From Alcanivorax sp. 24 (lineage in GTDB: Bacteria; Pseudomonadota; Gammaproteobacteria; Pseudomonadales; Alcanivoracaceae): DNA of 64,000 nt. This document shows positions 43,940 to 54,054 of this stretch, piece after piece. The position numbers and the translations under genes are program-made. The stretch is taken from NCBI RefSeq assembly GCF_004360225.1, contig NZ_SNUA01000003.1:248001-312000 (forward strand), written 5' to 3'. Below the pieces are notes generated by a model. It had not been told where the DNA came from. It made no database searches and was given only the letters and a program-made list of their open reading frames with translations. How positions within the stretch are numbered: the first letter of the stretch is position 1; each line of letters opens with the position of its first letter.

Positions 43940-44278
43940 CAAAATACCTCCATAACCCGAGCCCACATGGTACACAGCCGGCCAGCATGGAACAGCGGCC
44001 GTGGAGACCAACGCCACAGGCGTGCGGGATGTCCACAGTTTCTGTGGATAACCGCGTGCATAAGCCGTTGATGGCCCGCCGTGGCCGGGAGAATACGGGA
44101 GCTGCCCGCCACATGATCGTTCTTTACCCACCACCGGGTAAATATCCGACAGAAAGACATATACCCGCTATTGCCTTCCGCCCGAAGCATGCTCAGCATG
44201 CAGGTAAACACGTTATATACACCGACATCATAACGACAACGGCATCGCCATAACGGCATTACCATAACGGAGAGCTCC
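43940..44278. promoter_or_regulatory. parA-P450 intergenic region with palindrome and repeated CATAACG
   Basis: This 339-bp divergent gap has no supportable gene. A perfect palindrome CCACAGTTTCTGTGG lies at 44033-44047, overlapping a TGTGGATAA (DnaA-box match) at 44043-44051. Nearer the P450 start, three spaced copies of CATAACG occur between about 44228 and 44270, the last directly beside the GGAGAG ribosome site. These are candidate operator sites for parA or the P450 gene. Confidence 0.5.
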
Positions 44279-45625
44279 ATGGCCACCATCACCCCGCTGG
44301 CGCCGGTTCCCGCTGGCAGCACGTTGAAACCGGTCCCCGGCGATGCCGGGCTGCCGTTGATCGGCAACACCCTGGCGATGATGCGCGACCCGGTCACCAC
44401 GTTACGGCAACGTTATGACCGTTTCGGGCCCGTGTCCTGGACTCACCTGTTTGGTTTGAAGATGGTGCAGATGCTCGGCCCCGACGCCAATCAGTTCGTG
44501 TTGATGAACCGTGGCGATCTGTTTTCCAACCACCAGGGCTGGTCTTACTTCATTGGCCCGTTCTTCCATCGCGGCATCATGCTGCTGGATTTCGAGGAGC
44601 ACCGTTGGCATCGCCGTATCATGCAACAGGCGTTCCAGCGTGAAGCCCTGCGCGGTTACCTGCAGCGGATGGCGCCACGCACCGAGGAAGGTCTGTCGCA
44701 CTGGTCCGAGGGCCCCGTCAAGCTGCTGCCGGCTCTCAAGCAGTTGACTCTGGATCTGGCCACCGACGTGTTCATGGGACGGGAGCTGGGGGATCAGACG
44801 GACCGGATCAACCGCGCCTTTATCGATACCGTACGCGCCGGCACCTCCCTGGTCCGTTTTCCGGTACCGGGGCTTGGCTGGTCCAAAGGGTTACGGGGCA
44901 GACGGGTTCTTGAACGGCTGTTCATGGACGATATCGGTGCCAAGCGCGCCGCTCCGGATAGCGACCTGTTCAGCATGCTGTGCCAGGCCCGTACCGAGGA
45001 TGGCCATGAATTCAGCGACGAGGACGTGGTCAGCCATATGATCTTTCTGATGATGGCGGCCCACGACACCACCACCATCACCTTGTGTACCCTGCTCTAT
45101 CATCTGGCCCGGGAGCCGCAATGGCAGGAACGGCTAAGGGAGGAATCCCTGGCGCTGGGCAAGCCCTGGTTGGAACACGAGGATCTGGACAAACTCCCCG
45201 GTATCGGCATGGCCATGAAGGAAGCTCTGAGACTATGCGCCCCGGTGCCCAGCATGCCCCGGCGTACCGTCAAGGACGTGGAGTATGACGGTTTCCATAT
45301 TCCGGCCGGCACCTTCATCAATATCGCGCCGTTTTTCACCCATTCCATGGAGGAATACTGGCCGGATCCGGAACGGTTCGACCCGGAGCGCTTCAGCGAT
45401 GCCCGCCGTGAAGACCGGGTACACCCCTATGCCTGGGTTCCCTTTGGCGGCGGCGCGCATAAATGCATCGGTCTGCATTTCGCCGAGATGCAAGTGAAAT
45501 CCGTATTGCATCAGATGCTGTTGCGTTTTCGCTGGGAGGTGCCGGACGATTATGAAATGCCGCTGGACACCCGCAGCCTGCCGGTGCCCGCCGATGGCTT
45601 GCCAGTGACGCTGGAGCGACTTTAA
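44279..45625 (+). CDS. Cytochrome P450
   Basis: 448 residues, soluble. Hallmarks are the I-helix AAHDTTTITLC, the K-helix ExxR in KEALRLCAP, the PERF-type region DPERFDPERFSD and the heme loop PFGGGAHKCIGLHF with Cys396. The overall layout resembles CYP51/CYP120-like bacterial P450s rather than CYP153 alkane hydroxylases. No ferredoxin or reductase adjoins. Substrate unknown; hydrocarbon or sterol-like lipid is possible. Confidence 0.93.
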   Translation: MATITPLAPVPAGSTLKPVPGDAGLPLIGNTLAMMRDPVTTLRQRYDRFGPVSWTHLFGLKMVQMLGPDANQFVLMNRGDLFSNHQGWSYFIGPFFHRGIMLLDFEEHRWHRRIMQQAFQREALRGYLQRMAPRTEEGLSHWSEGPVKLLPALKQLTLDLATDVFMGRELGDQTDRINRAFIDTVRAGTSLVRFPVPGLGWSKGLRGRRVLERLFMDDIGAKRAAPDSDLFSMLCQARTEDGHEFSDEDVVSHMIFLMMAAHDTTTITLCTLLYHLAREPQWQERLREESLALGKPWLEHEDLDKLPGIGMAMKEALRLCAPVPSMPRRTVKDVEYDGFHIPAGTFINIAPFFTHSMEEYWPDPERFDPERFSDARREDRVHPYAWVPFGGGAHKCIGLHFAEMQVKSVLHQMLLRFRWEVPDDYEMPLDTRSLPVPADGLPVTLERL

Positions 45626-45668
45626 GCGCCAAGCGCCCCGGCTGACACGCAACACGCCGACGCACGGC

Positions 45669-45740
45669 ATTCGCTGGCAAGCCAGCTTCCCACAGAGGGA
45701 GCCACAAAGTCGCTGTGGGAAGCGGCCTTGGCCGCGAATG
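45669..45740. repeat. REP-like pair
   Basis: A minus copy at 45669-45697 (core TGG-CTTG-CCA) and a plus copy at 45710-45740 (core GGC-CTTG-GCC) lie between convergent P450 and glutathione reductase genes. Confidence 0.83.
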
Positions 45741-45765
45741 CTTTCCGGGTTTGCCAAAACACCAG

Positions 45766-47145
45766 TCAGTTTCGCGGCGCGGCGGTCACCGTCTCGCCCT
45801 GGCGTAACGTGACGAACTCCTCGGCGGAACTGGGGTGGATGCCCACGGTAGCGTCAAAGTCCGCCTTGGTGGCGCCCATGCGAATGGCGACGGCGAAACC
45901 CTGGGTGATTTCCGCGGCCTCCTCGCCGGCCATGTGCAGTCCCACCACCTTATCGCTGCTGTCATCAACGATCAGCTTCATCAGCGTGCGTTCCTGAATG
46001 TCGCTGAGGGTGTAACGCAACGGCCGGAACTCGCTGCGGTACACCCGCACCGTGCCATAACGCGCCAGAGCCTGCTCCTCGGTCAAACCGACCGTGCCGA
46101 TATTGGGGTGGCAGAACACCGCCGTGGGCACGTCGCTGTAGACCACCGGTCCTTCCGGTTTTTGTTCACCGAACAGGAAGGCCGCCAGCCACATGCCTTC
46201 GGCCAGCGCCACCGGCGTCAACTGCAGCCGGTCGATCACATCGCCCAAGGCATAAACATTGGCGACGCTGGTCTCGAAGCGATCATTCACCTCAATGGCG
46301 CCGCGCTCATTGGTTCGCACCGCCATGCCGTCGGCGAACAACCGGTCTAGCCTCGGCACCCGGCCGGTGGCATAGAACACCTCGTCCACACGCAGCTCGG
46401 AATCGTCAGTAAGGCGAAGCACTTTCTCTCCGCCCTGCTCCTCGATGGCGGTCACGTCGGTATTGAAACGCAAGTCCACGCCGGCGTGGCGCATGCCTTC
46501 GGCGACGAACTCCCGCACATCCTTGTCGAAGCCGCGCAGGAACAGCTCCCGGCGATACAGTTGCGTCACCGCCACGCCCAGACCATTCAGAATGGAGGCG
46601 AACTCGCTGGCGATGTAACCACCGCCGACCACCGCCACCCGTTTCGGCAACCGCTCCAGGTAAAACAGATCATCGGAGATACGCACCTGTTCACGGCCGG
46701 GGAAGTCCGGTACGTACGGCTTGCCGCCGGTGGCGATGAGAATATGGCGGGCCTGGAGTACGGTGTCGCCGTCCACGCTGACCGTGCCACTGCTCTCGAC
46801 CCGGCCATGGCCTTCGAAGATTTGTACCCCGGCGCCGTCCAGCAGCTTGCGATAAATGCCGTTCAAGCGCTCGATTTCACGGGTTTTGTTGTCCCGCAAG
46901 GTAGCCCAGTCGAAGGACCAGTCAGCCACCCGGTAGCCATAACTGGCGGCCAATTCGAACTCACCAGGGAACCCGGCGCCATAAGCGAACAGCTTCTTCG
47001 GCACGCAGCCCACATTGACGCAGGTGCCGCCAAAAAAGCGCTCCTCGATGATCGCTACTTTGGCGCCATGGCTGGCGGCCATGCGCGCGGCACGCACACC
47101 GCCGGATCCCGCGCCGATCACTACCAGGTCAAATTCAGCGGACAC
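45766..47145 (-). CDS. gor: Glutathione-disulfide reductase
   Basis: 459 residues. FAD site VVIGAGSGGVRAARMA, redox cysteines in GGTCVNVGCVPKK (Cys42, Cys47), NADPH domain AVVGGGYIASEFASILNGLG and active-site HPSSAEEF (His437) at the end. It reduces oxidised glutathione with NADPH in the cytoplasm. The NADPH-domain region has RRE... (YRRELFLRGFDKDV), favouring NADPH over NADH. Length is typical. Confidence 0.93.
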   Translation of the reverse strand: MSAEFDLVVIGAGSGGVRAARMAASHGAKVAIIEERFFGGTCVNVGCVPKKLFAYGAGFPGEFELAASYGYRVADWSFDWATLRDNKTREIERLNGIYRKLLDGAGVQIFEGHGRVESSGTVSVDGDTVLQARHILIATGGKPYVPDFPGREQVRISDDLFYLERLPKRVAVVGGGYIASEFASILNGLGVAVTQLYRRELFLRGFDKDVREFVAEGMRHAGVDLRFNTDVTAIEEQGGEKVLRLTDDSELRVDEVFYATGRVPRLDRLFADGMAVRTNERGAIEVNDRFETSVANVYALGDVIDRLQLTPVALAEGMWLAAFLFGEQKPEGPVVYSDVPTAVFCHPNIGTVGLTEEQALARYGTVRVYRSEFRPLRYTLSDIQERTLMKLIVDDSSDKVVGLHMAGEEAAEITQGFAVAIRMGATKADFDATVGIHPSSAEEFVTLRQGETVTAAPRN

Positions 47146-47297
47146 AAGCTGCTCCTTGATTCATGTTGGATCAGGGCACCGGTTACGGTCCCCGGGAAGA
47201 TGCCGTTATTCTGGCGCCTGTCCCGGGAATCACAAGCCGGCGCTGACAATAACGCCGATAGCGGACGGCGATACCCTCTAGGGCCTGTTGACGATCT

Positions 47298-48863
47298 TCA
47301 GGCACCCACGCGGAAACGGGCAAAGGGCGCATGCAGGCTGGGACGCCCCTCGGTCAGATAAAGGCCGCGCTCAATTGGCGGCCACAATTCTTCCATGGGA
47401 ATCGAATCGCCATTGGAATTGACCAGCCGAACATGATGCCGGCGCAATTCCCGCGGCTCGCCGACGCCGCAGGAGTGGGCGATGGTTTCCACTTCCTTGA
47501 CCAGATTGGCATGAAAGTAAGCCACCCGCTGGGCCTTTTCCGCCGGCACCAGGCCACGCTGCAAACGGGGGTTATGCGTGGTGACGCCGGTGGGACAGGT
47601 GTTGCGGTTGCACTGCATGGCCTGGATGCATCCCAAGGCGAACATATAGCCCCGTGCCGAGACACAGAAATCCGCGCCCATGGCGATGGCCCAGGCCACC
47701 ATGTTCGGCGTGATCAGCTTGCCGGACGCGATCACCCGGATCCGCTCCCGCAGGGCGAAGCCGTCGAGCAAATCCACCACCAGGGGCAACGATTCGGACA
47801 GATTCAACCCCACATCGTCCATCAATGACATCGGCGCGGCGCCGGTGCCGCCATCGCCGCTGTCGATGGTGATGAAGTCCGGCGCACTGTCCAGACCGCG
47901 TTCATGGATTTCCATGAACAGGTCTTCCAGCCATTGCCAGGAACCGATAACCGCCTTGATACCGGTGGGCTTGCCGGTGACATCGCGGACGTGGTGGATC
48001 ATGTCCAGAAGATCGGCGGCGCTGCCCACATCCGGTTGGCCGTTGGGGCTGATCGACGGCTGTCCCACCGGGATACCGCGAATCGCGGCGATTTCCTCGG
48101 TCACCTTGGGCCCCGGCAGAATCCCGCCCTTGCCCGGCTTGGCCCCCTGGCTGAGCTTGATCTCGATCATCTTCACTTCCGGGCGCTGCGCCACCTGTTC
48201 CAGCCTGGCGTCATCCATGTTGCCCTCGGCATCGCGCACGCCATAGCGGGCGGTGCCAATCTGGAAAATCACATCGCAGTGGCCTTCCAGGTGCCAGGGG
48301 GCCAGTCCCCCTTCCCCGGTATTCAGCCAACACCCGGCGAGCGAGGCACCGTGGGATAGCGCCCTTACCGCGGGTTTCGACAAAGCACCGAAGCTCATTC
48401 CGGAAATATTGTAGAAACTGCGAGCCACGTAGGGCTGACGGGCGTGCGGCCCGATCATCAATGGCATGGTCTCCGCCGCGTCCTTCTCCAGGGTCGGAAA
48501 CGGCGTATTGAGAAACACCACCCGGCCAGCGCCATTCTGCTTGGTGGAGCCGAACGCCACGGTGTTGCTCAGATTTTTCGCCGCCCGGTACACCCAACTG
48601 CGCTGAGCGCGGTTGAACGGCAACTCTTCCCGGTCCATGGCGAAGAAATACTGGCGGAAGAATTCGCCCAGGTGCTCGAAGAAATAACGGAACCGGCCGA
48701 TCAGCGGATAATTTCGGCGGATGGAATGGGCGGTTTGCAGATAGCGATCCTGAAACCACAGCACCAGGGCGGTCAGCAGCACGATCACCAGGGCCAGCAA
48801 CAACCCCAGTTCCAGCCAGGTAATGAACGTATCCAGCCAAGACTGCAGCTGTGGAGACAACAT
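47298..48863 (-). CDS. FMN-binding glutamate-synthase-like protein, membrane-anchored
   Basis: 521 residues. An N-terminal membrane helix (residues about 17-38, LELGLLLALVIVLLTALVLW) precedes a GltB/FMN domain: GMSFGALSKPAVRALSHGAS, TGEGGLAPWHL, TIDSGDGGTGAAP and the iron-sulfur set GCIQAMQCNRNTCPTGVTTH. It lacks the amidotransferase domain, so it is not classical GltB. Family members are known in many proteobacteria, with no defined role. Divergent from the transglycosylase gene. Confidence 0.9.
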   Translation of the reverse strand: MLSPQLQSWLDTFITWLELGLLLALVIVLLTALVLWFQDRYLQTAHSIRRNYPLIGRFRYFFEHLGEFFRQYFFAMDREELPFNRAQRSWVYRAAKNLSNTVAFGSTKQNGAGRVVFLNTPFPTLEKDAAETMPLMIGPHARQPYVARSFYNISGMSFGALSKPAVRALSHGASLAGCWLNTGEGGLAPWHLEGHCDVIFQIGTARYGVRDAEGNMDDARLEQVAQRPEVKMIEIKLSQGAKPGKGGILPGPKVTEEIAAIRGIPVGQPSISPNGQPDVGSAADLLDMIHHVRDVTGKPTGIKAVIGSWQWLEDLFMEIHERGLDSAPDFITIDSGDGGTGAAPMSLMDDVGLNLSESLPLVVDLLDGFALRERIRVIASGKLITPNMVAWAIAMGADFCVSARGYMFALGCIQAMQCNRNTCPTGVTTHNPRLQRGLVPAEKAQRVAYFHANLVKEVETIAHSCGVGEPRELRRHHVRLVNSNGDSIPMEELWPPIERGLYLTEGRPSLHAPFARFRVGA

Positions 48864-49059
48864 ACTTCCTCCTTGACGACTCGGGCTCTGTAAAGAGTAC
48901 TGGCCAGCGCCCCCGCGGGAAAGGTGAGACCTGGTTCAGAGGGAAGCCGTTACCCCCTACCCCGTGGCCGTCCGCTATGGTATCAAAGGAACCCTTGGGG
49001 GAACCGTCCATTTGGATATGGACCGATAAACAATAGCAGCACGGATTGAATAACGAGAT

Positions 49060-49695
49060 ATGACACGCTTTGGGGTATTCGGGTTGCTTCTGATCCTGCT
49101 GGTAGGATCGCCGTCCTGGGCCCGGGACATCTACAAGTATCGGGCCGCCGACGGCAGCATTCTGTTCACCGATCAACCTCGTGACCGGGTTGGCCCGGAG
49201 TATACCCTGTTGTCCGTCCGCAAGGGCTGGAACTACGTGCCCCGAGGCCTCACCGCCGCCCAGCGCGACCGCTACGACGCGGTCATCGCCCGCGCCGCCC
49301 GTGCCCATAACGTGGAGGCCGCGCTGGTCAAAGCGGTGATCCACGCCGAGTCCCTGTTTAATCGCCTGGCGGTATCCCGGGTCGGCGCCCAGGGACTGAT
49401 GCAATTGATGCCGGAGACCTCCCGGCATCTTCAGGTGCTGGACCCGTTCGATGCCGATGAGAACATCGACGGCGGGACCCGCTTTCTCGCTTATCTGCAA
49501 GGCCGCTTCGATGATCTGGATCGGGTGCTGGCGGCCTACAACGCCGGAGAAGGCAATGTCCGCCGCTACGACGGCATCCCGCCCTTTGCCGAAACCCAGG
49601 CCTATGTACAAAAGGTGAAGGCGTTGAGGTTGCGCTACCAGGTGCAACTGGCCGCCCGCTCCGATCAGGACGACGACACCCTGGCGATCCGCTGA
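49060..49695 (+). CDS. Lytic transglycosylase (SLT domain)
   Basis: 211 residues. The signal peptide (1-21) is followed by a short domain with DIYKYRAADGSILFTDQPRD (DUF4124-like), then the SLT fold: catalytic Glu97 in VIHAESLFN, VGAQGLMQLMPETSR, AYNAGEGNVRRYDGIPPFAE. It cleaves peptidoglycan in the periplasm. No lipobox. A 196-bp divergent gap separates it from the glutamate-synthase-like gene. Confidence 0.9.
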   Translation: MTRFGVFGLLLILLVGSPSWARDIYKYRAADGSILFTDQPRDRVGPEYTLLSVRKGWNYVPRGLTAAQRDRYDAVIARAARAHNVEAALVKAVIHAESLFNRLAVSRVGAQGLMQLMPETSRHLQVLDPFDADENIDGGTRFLAYLQGRFDDLDRVLAAYNAGEGNVRRYDGIPPFAETQAYVQKVKALRLRYQVQLAARSDQDDDTLAIR

Positions 49696-49704
49696 TTCCC
49701 GGAA

Positions 49705-50013
49705 TCAGTCGCCATCGGCCACCCACACTCCCAGCCAGGGCCCTTCGTAGTCAATACGGTAGCGGCGCAGTTGATAGCTCTGATTCGGACAGCGGCCGCT
49801 GTCCAGAGAGAATTCCAAACCATGCCCCGGACAGCGGAGCACGCCGCGATGAACCGTGGCCCGCTCCAACGGAAATTCACCATGGGGACAGCGGCGCTGA
49901 ATCAGCCAGGTTTTCCCGTCATCGTGCACCAGCAATAACTCCACCCCGGCCACCCGCACCGGCAGGCGCAGACCGTCGTACAGCTCCAGAGTGCGAATGA
50001 TGCGATGAAACAT
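49705..50013 (-). CDS. Small Rieske [2Fe-2S] protein
   Basis: 102 residues. The Rieske ligands are Cys42 and His44 (RRCPHGEF) and Cys61 and His64 (LRCPGHGLEF), the C-x-H...C-x2-H pattern. It is a stand-alone electron carrier like the small ferredoxins of dioxygenase systems, though no oxygenase adjoins. It converges with the transglycosylase gene and ends nine bases from its stop. Confidence 0.85.
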   Translation of the reverse strand: MFHRIIRTLELYDGLRLPVRVAGVELLLVHDDGKTWLIQRRCPHGEFPLERATVHRGVLRCPGHGLEFSLDSGRCPNQSYQLRRYRIDYEGPWLGVWVADGD

Positions 50014-50107
50014 GCTGTTCCCTCTTTTTCGGGAACGATAGCACGGAGGGGGTTCCTGTAAGCAATAGCATGGCCATCTATTGAGGGCTGCTCAGAGGTC
50101 GCTACAA

Positions 50108-50188
50108 GGCCGCTGTGGGAAGCGGCCTTGGCCGCGAATGCCTCTCCGTTGGCCATTCGCTTGCCAGCAAGCTTCCCACAGCGGCTTC
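50108..50188. repeat. REP-like pair
   Basis: A plus copy at 50108-50140 (core GGC-CTTG-GCC) and a minus copy at 50154-50188 (core TTGC/GCAA). They lie upstream of further inverted repeats in this 539-bp intergenic region. Confidence 0.83.
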
Positions 50189-50202
50189 GTGGCACAATCC
50201 GC

Positions 50203-50264
50203 GGGAGATTCCATGGCGCCCCGCACCCCTTAAAAGAGCTTTGCGGGGCACCATAGAATCTCCC
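50203..50264. repeat. Inverted repeat of 22-base arms
   Basis: Arms 50203-50224 and 50243-50264 pair with two mismatches (GGGAGATTC.ATGG.GCCCCGC). The loop is 18 bases. The outer end joins a REP-type CCCACAGCG tail at 50262-50270, so the element could be a divergent member of the REP family. Confidence 0.75.
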
Positions 50265-50306
50265 ACAGCGACTTCGAGGCCCTTCTATGCCAGACCCTCA
50301 CCTCGA

Positions 50307-50377
50307 AGCGTAGCCGTGTTACGCCTTTGCGGAACCTGCTTCACGACGTTCCCGCAAAGGCGTAACACGGCTACGCT
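50307..50377. repeat. Perfect 26-base inverted repeat
   Basis: Arms 50307-50332 and 50352-50377 are exactly complementary (both begin AGCGTAGCCGTGTTACGCCT on their own strands), with a 19-base loop that itself can pair weakly. It could be a MITE fragment, a cruciform or an RNA hairpin. Not part of a gene that I can see. Confidence 0.88.
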
Positions 50378-50499
50378 GTCCCTGATGCAAGGTAAGATCG
50401 CTTCCCGCCAAGCCGCGATGAACCACAAAATCGCCGGGAGCGATTTTTGACGTTGTGCCAGCAACGCCCCGAAGGGTGGCCGCCAGGGATGGCGGCCAC

Positions 50500-50535
50500 A
50501 AAAAAAGCCGTGCCCCTTTCGGGACACGGCTTTTT
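50500..50535 (-). terminator. Rho-independent terminator of ppsA
   Basis: On the minus strand the sequence reads AAAAAGCCGTG, a C-rich/G-rich stem around GAAA, then CACGGCTTTTTTT. It begins 18 bp after the ppsA stop. The A-run on the other arm makes it able to act both ways. A second hairpin (GTGGCCGCC/GGCGGCCAC, 50476-50499) lies just beyond. Confidence 0.85.
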
Positions 50536-50552
50536 CGTTCAGCACGGACCGA

Positions 50553-52925
50553 TTAGTGGCCGTGTTTCTCCGCCAGGTAGAACCAGGTATCCAATACCGA
50601 ATCCGGGTTCAGGGACACGGAGGAAATGCCCTGCTCCATCAGCCACTTGGCCAGATCCGGGTGATCGGACGGGCCCTGACCGCAAATGCCCACGTATTTG
50701 CCCTGGGCATTACAGGCGTCGATGGCCATCTTCAGCAGCGCCTTCACCGCCGGATCCCGCTCATCGAACAGGTGGCTGACGATACCGGAATCACGGTCCA
50801 GACCCAGGGTCAGTTGAGTCAGGTCGTTGGAGCCGATGGAGAAGCCATCGAAGAACTTGAGGAAGTCATTGGCCAGCAACGCGTTGGTGGGCAGTTCGCA
50901 CATCATGATGATGCGCAGACCGTTCTCGCCCCGCTTCAGACCGTTCTTGGCCAGCAGATCGATGACCTGCTCGGCTTCGCCCGGTGTACGCACGAAGGGC
51001 ACCATGATTTCCACATTGGTGAAGCCCATTTCATCGCGTACTTTCTTCAGCGCGCGACATTCCAGCTCGAAGCAGTCGCGGAAGTTCTCGCTGATGTAAC
51101 GGCTGGCGCCACGGAAGCCCAGCATCGGGTTCTCTTCCTCGGGCTCATAGAGCTTGCCGCCGATCAGGTTGGCGTATTCGTTGGACTTGAAGTCCGACAG
51201 ACGGACGATGGCTTTCTCCGGGTGGAAGGCGGCGGCCAGGGTGGAAATCCCCTCCACCAGTTTCTCCACGTAGAAATCCACCGGGTCGTTGTAGCCGGCG
51301 ATACGCTTGTCGGCGGCCTGCTGCACGTCCCGCGGCAGGGTGTCGTAGTTCAACAGGGCCTTCGGGTGTACACCGATCATGCGATTGATGATGAACTCGA
51401 GACGGGCCAGCCCCACGCCCTGGTTCGGCAGCGCGGCGAAATCGAAGGCGCGATCCGGGTTGCCCACGTTCATCATGATCTTGAACGGCAACTTCGGCAT
51501 GGATTCGATGGAGTTACGCTGAACGTCAAAGTCCAGCATGCCTTCATAGATGTTGCCGGTGTCGCCTTCGGCACAGGATACGGTCACCTTCTGACCGTCC
51601 GTGAGCTGCTCGGTGGCGTCGCCACAGCCGACAATGGCGGGCACGCCCAACTCGCGAGCGATGATCGCTGCGTGACAGGTCCGGCCACCCCGGTTGGTGA
51701 CGATGGCGGCGGCCCGCTTCATGACCGGTTCCCAGTCCGGGTCGGTCATGTCGGTGACCAGCACATCGCCGGGCTGCACTTTTTCCATTTCCTTGATGCT
51801 GGAAACGATCCGCACCGGCCCGGCGCCGATGCGCTGGCCAATGGCCCGGCCTTCCACCAGCACCTTGCCGGTCTGCTTGAGCAGGTAGCGCTCCATGACG
51901 GAAGCGTCGGAACGGCTCTTCACCGTCTCCGGACGGGCCTGCACGATGTACAGTTTTTGATCATCGCCGTCCAGCGCCCACTCGATGTCCATGGGCATGC
52001 CGTAATGCTTTTCGATCTCGATGGCCTGGCGGGACAAATCCGCCACCTGGGCATCGGAGAGACAGAAGCGCAGACGGTCCTCGGCGCTCACATCCACGGT
52101 CTGCACGGACTTGCCGGCCACCGCTTCGCTGCCGTAAACCATCTTCTGCATCTTGCTGCCGAGATTGCGGCGCAGGATGCTCGGGCGCTTGTTGAGCAGG
52201 GTTTTCTTGTGAACGTAGAACTCGTCCGGGTTCACCGCGCCCTGCACCACCATTTCGCCCAGGCCATAGGACGCGGTAATGAAGACCACGTCACGGAAAC
52301 CGGACTCGGTATCCAGGGTGAACATCACACCTGCGGCGCCGGTTTCGGAGCGCACCATACGCTGGATGCCCGCGGACAGGGCCACCAGTTTGTGGTCAAA
52401 CCCCTGATGCACCCGGTAGCTGATGGCGCGGTCGTTGAACAGGGAGGCGAACACTTCCTTCACCGCCACCATGACACTGTCCAGGCCGCGGATATTGAGG
52501 AAGGTCTCCTGTTGACCGGCAAAGGAAGCATCCGGCAGATCTTCCGCGGTGGCGGAAGAGCGCACCGCCACCGGCAGATCACCGTTGCCTTCACACATCT
52601 GTTCGTAGGCGTCACGAATGGCGGCTTCCAGGGCGGGCTGGAACGGCGCGTCCACCACCCATTTACGGATTTGCTCACCGGTCGCCGCCAGCGCTACCAC
52701 ATCGTTCACGTCCAGGCTGCTGAGCGCGTCGTTGATCTTGGTGGTCAGGTCGTTGTGTTCCAGAAACTCGCGGAAGGCTTCCGCGGTGGTCGCGAAACCG
52801 CCCGGAACGGACACACCGGCCGCCGCCAGGTTGCTGATCATCTCGCCGAGGGAGGCGTTTTTACCACCGACGCGTTCCACGTCTCCCTTGCCCAGATCCT
52901 TAAACCAGACTACGTACTCCGCCAA
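50553..52925 (-). CDS. ppsA: Phosphoenolpyruvate synthase
   Basis: 790 residues. The N-terminal ATP-binding domain has [20 protein letters not shown] and [20 protein letters not shown]. The phosphohistidine domain has [20 protein letters not shown] (catalytic His). The C-terminal PEP-binding barrel ends with [19 protein letters not shown] and [19 protein letters not shown]. It makes PEP from pyruvate with ATP, for gluconeogenesis on C2/C3 or lipid carbon. Divergent from its regulator ppsR. A strong terminator lies downstream. Confidence 0.96.
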   Translation of the reverse strand: MAEYVVWFKDLGKGDVERVGGKNASLGEMISNLAAAGVSVPGGFATTAEAFREFLEHNDLTTKINDALSSLDVNDVVALAATGEQIRKWVVDAPFQPALEAAIRDAYEQMCEGNGDLPVAVRSSATAEDLPDASFAGQQETFLNIRGLDSVMVAVKEVFASLFNDRAISYRVHQGFDHKLVALSAGIQRMVRSETGAAGVMFTLDTESGFRDVVFITASYGLGEMVVQGAVNPDEFYVHKKTLLNKRPSILRRNLGSKMQKMVYGSEAVAGKSVQTVDVSAEDRLRFCLSDAQVADLSRQAIEIEKHYGMPMDIEWALDGDDQKLYIVQARPETVKSRSDASVMERYLLKQTGKVLVEGRAIGQRIGAGPVRIVSSIKEMEKVQPGDVLVTDMTDPDWEPVMKRAAAIVTNRGGRTCHAAIIARELGVPAIVGCGDATEQLTDGQKVTVSCAEGDTGNIYEGMLDFDVQRNSIESMPKLPFKIMMNVGNPDRAFDFAALPNQGVGLARLEFIINRMIGVHPKALLNYDTLPRDVQQAADKRIAGYNDPVDFYVEKLVEGISTLAAAFHPEKAIVRLSDFKSNEYANLIGGKLYEPEEENPMLGFRGASRYISENFRDCFELECRALKKVRDEMGFTNVEIMVPFVRTPGEAEQVIDLLAKNGLKRGENGLRIIMMCELPTNALLANDFLKFFDGFSIGSNDLTQLTLGLDRDSGIVSHLFDERDPAVKALLKMAIDACNAQGKYVGICGQGPSDHPDLAKWLMEQGISSVSLNPDSVLDTWFYLAEKHGH

Positions 52926-53209
52926 GGTCGTCTCCTTAGATATTGCTGGCCGATACTGTGGAAACCCACTGTTTAATACATCCCGGTCCAGGCCGGAGGC
53001 GCCCGGAACCGTGGAGAAAAATTAACCAGGAGTTCCTTTACCGGATTGAACCGAGCCGCCATTCTACTCAAAACCAAGGCGGTTTGCCCGCATGGATTGG
53101 GTAAACTGTTACGACTTTCGTTTAGAACCAGGCCGGCGTTACGGTCAACCGGCCGCGACGGGCCCATGTTCGCGGGCCCGCCATCTGTACCCACGAGGAG
53201 CTTCACCGC

Positions 53210-54028
53210 ATGAAAAGATCCGCATTCTACGTCTCCGACGGCACCGGGATCACCGCCGAGACGTTGGGTCACAGTCTTCTGAGCCAATTCGGCAGTGTCG
53301 AATTCAGCCAGACCACCATCCCCTATGTCCAGTCCAATGAGCTCGCCCGCGAGGCGGTAGCGCGGATCAATCAGGCCGCGGAGCGCGACGACGCGGCGCC
53401 GGTGGTGTTCTCCACTCTGGTCCACGACGACCATCGTGAGATCCTGCACACCTGCAAGGGTCGCGTACTGGACCTGTTCACCGCCTTCCTGCAGCCGCTG
53501 GAGGACGAACTGGGAGTGCGCTCCAGCCTCCAGGTGGGCCAGAGCCACGCCATCCGTGACCAGCAGGCCTACCGGATTCGCATCAACGCGGTGCACTTCG
53601 CCCTCGACAACGACGACGGCGCCCGCACCCGGCACTACGACCAGGCCGACGTCATCCTGATCGGCGTGTCACGCTCCGGCAAGACCCCGACCTGTCTGTA
53701 TCTGGCCCTGCAGTTCGGCCTGTTCGCCGCCAATTATCCGCTCACCGAAGACGATTTCGATGATCTGCGTCTACCGGACAGCCTGGCGCCCCACAAGGAC
53801 AAGCTGTTCGGGCTGACCATCAATCCGGACCGCCTCAGCGCCATCCGTAGCGAACGCAAGGCGGGCAGCCGTTACGCATCACCACGCCAGTGCGAGATGG
53901 AGGTGCGCGCCCTGCAGGCCCTATACAACAAATTCAATATTCCCCATCTGGACGCCACCGAGCTGTCCATCGAGGAGATCAGCACCCGCATCCTGGCCAT
54001 GAAAGGCCTGACCCGGCGGCTGCAGTAA
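53210..54028 (+). CDS. ppsR: PEP synthase regulatory kinase/pyrophosphorylase
   Basis: 272 residues. The DUF299 family hallmarks are FYVSDGTGITAETLGHSLLS at the N-terminus and the P-loop GVSRSGKTPTCLYLALQFGL. It phosphorylates PpsA on Thr using ADP, and reverses this with Pi, to switch PEP synthesis off and on. It is divergent from ppsA across 284 bp, the usual pairing. The start ATG at 53210 follows GAGGAG. Confidence 0.95.
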   Translation: MKRSAFYVSDGTGITAETLGHSLLSQFGSVEFSQTTIPYVQSNELAREAVARINQAAERDDAAPVVFSTLVHDDHREILHTCKGRVLDLFTAFLQPLEDELGVRSSLQVGQSHAIRDQQAYRIRINAVHFALDNDDGARTRHYDQADVILIGVSRSGKTPTCLYLALQFGLFAANYPLTEDDFDDLRLPDSLAPHKDKLFGLTINPDRLSAIRSERKAGSRYASPRQCEMEVRALQALYNKFNIPHLDATELSIEEISTRILAMKGLTRRLQ

Positions 54029-54054
54029 CCCGTTGCAAAGAAAAGGACAACAAC

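Noticed and set aside
44030-44051. A replication origin beside parA
   Set aside because: There is one DnaA-box match, no dnaA/dnaN/gidA neighbourhood and no parB.
47279-47300. TAGGGCCTGTTGACG as a second end of the MITE family
   Set aside because: The first ten bases fit the MITE terminus, but similarity fades quickly and no partner end is seen nearby. Possibly a relic.
50556-52976. An 806-residue open frame on the plus strand
   Set aside because: It is the antisense image of ppsA, a firmly identified gene; its residue mix (His, Gly, Gln-rich) is typical of a shadow.
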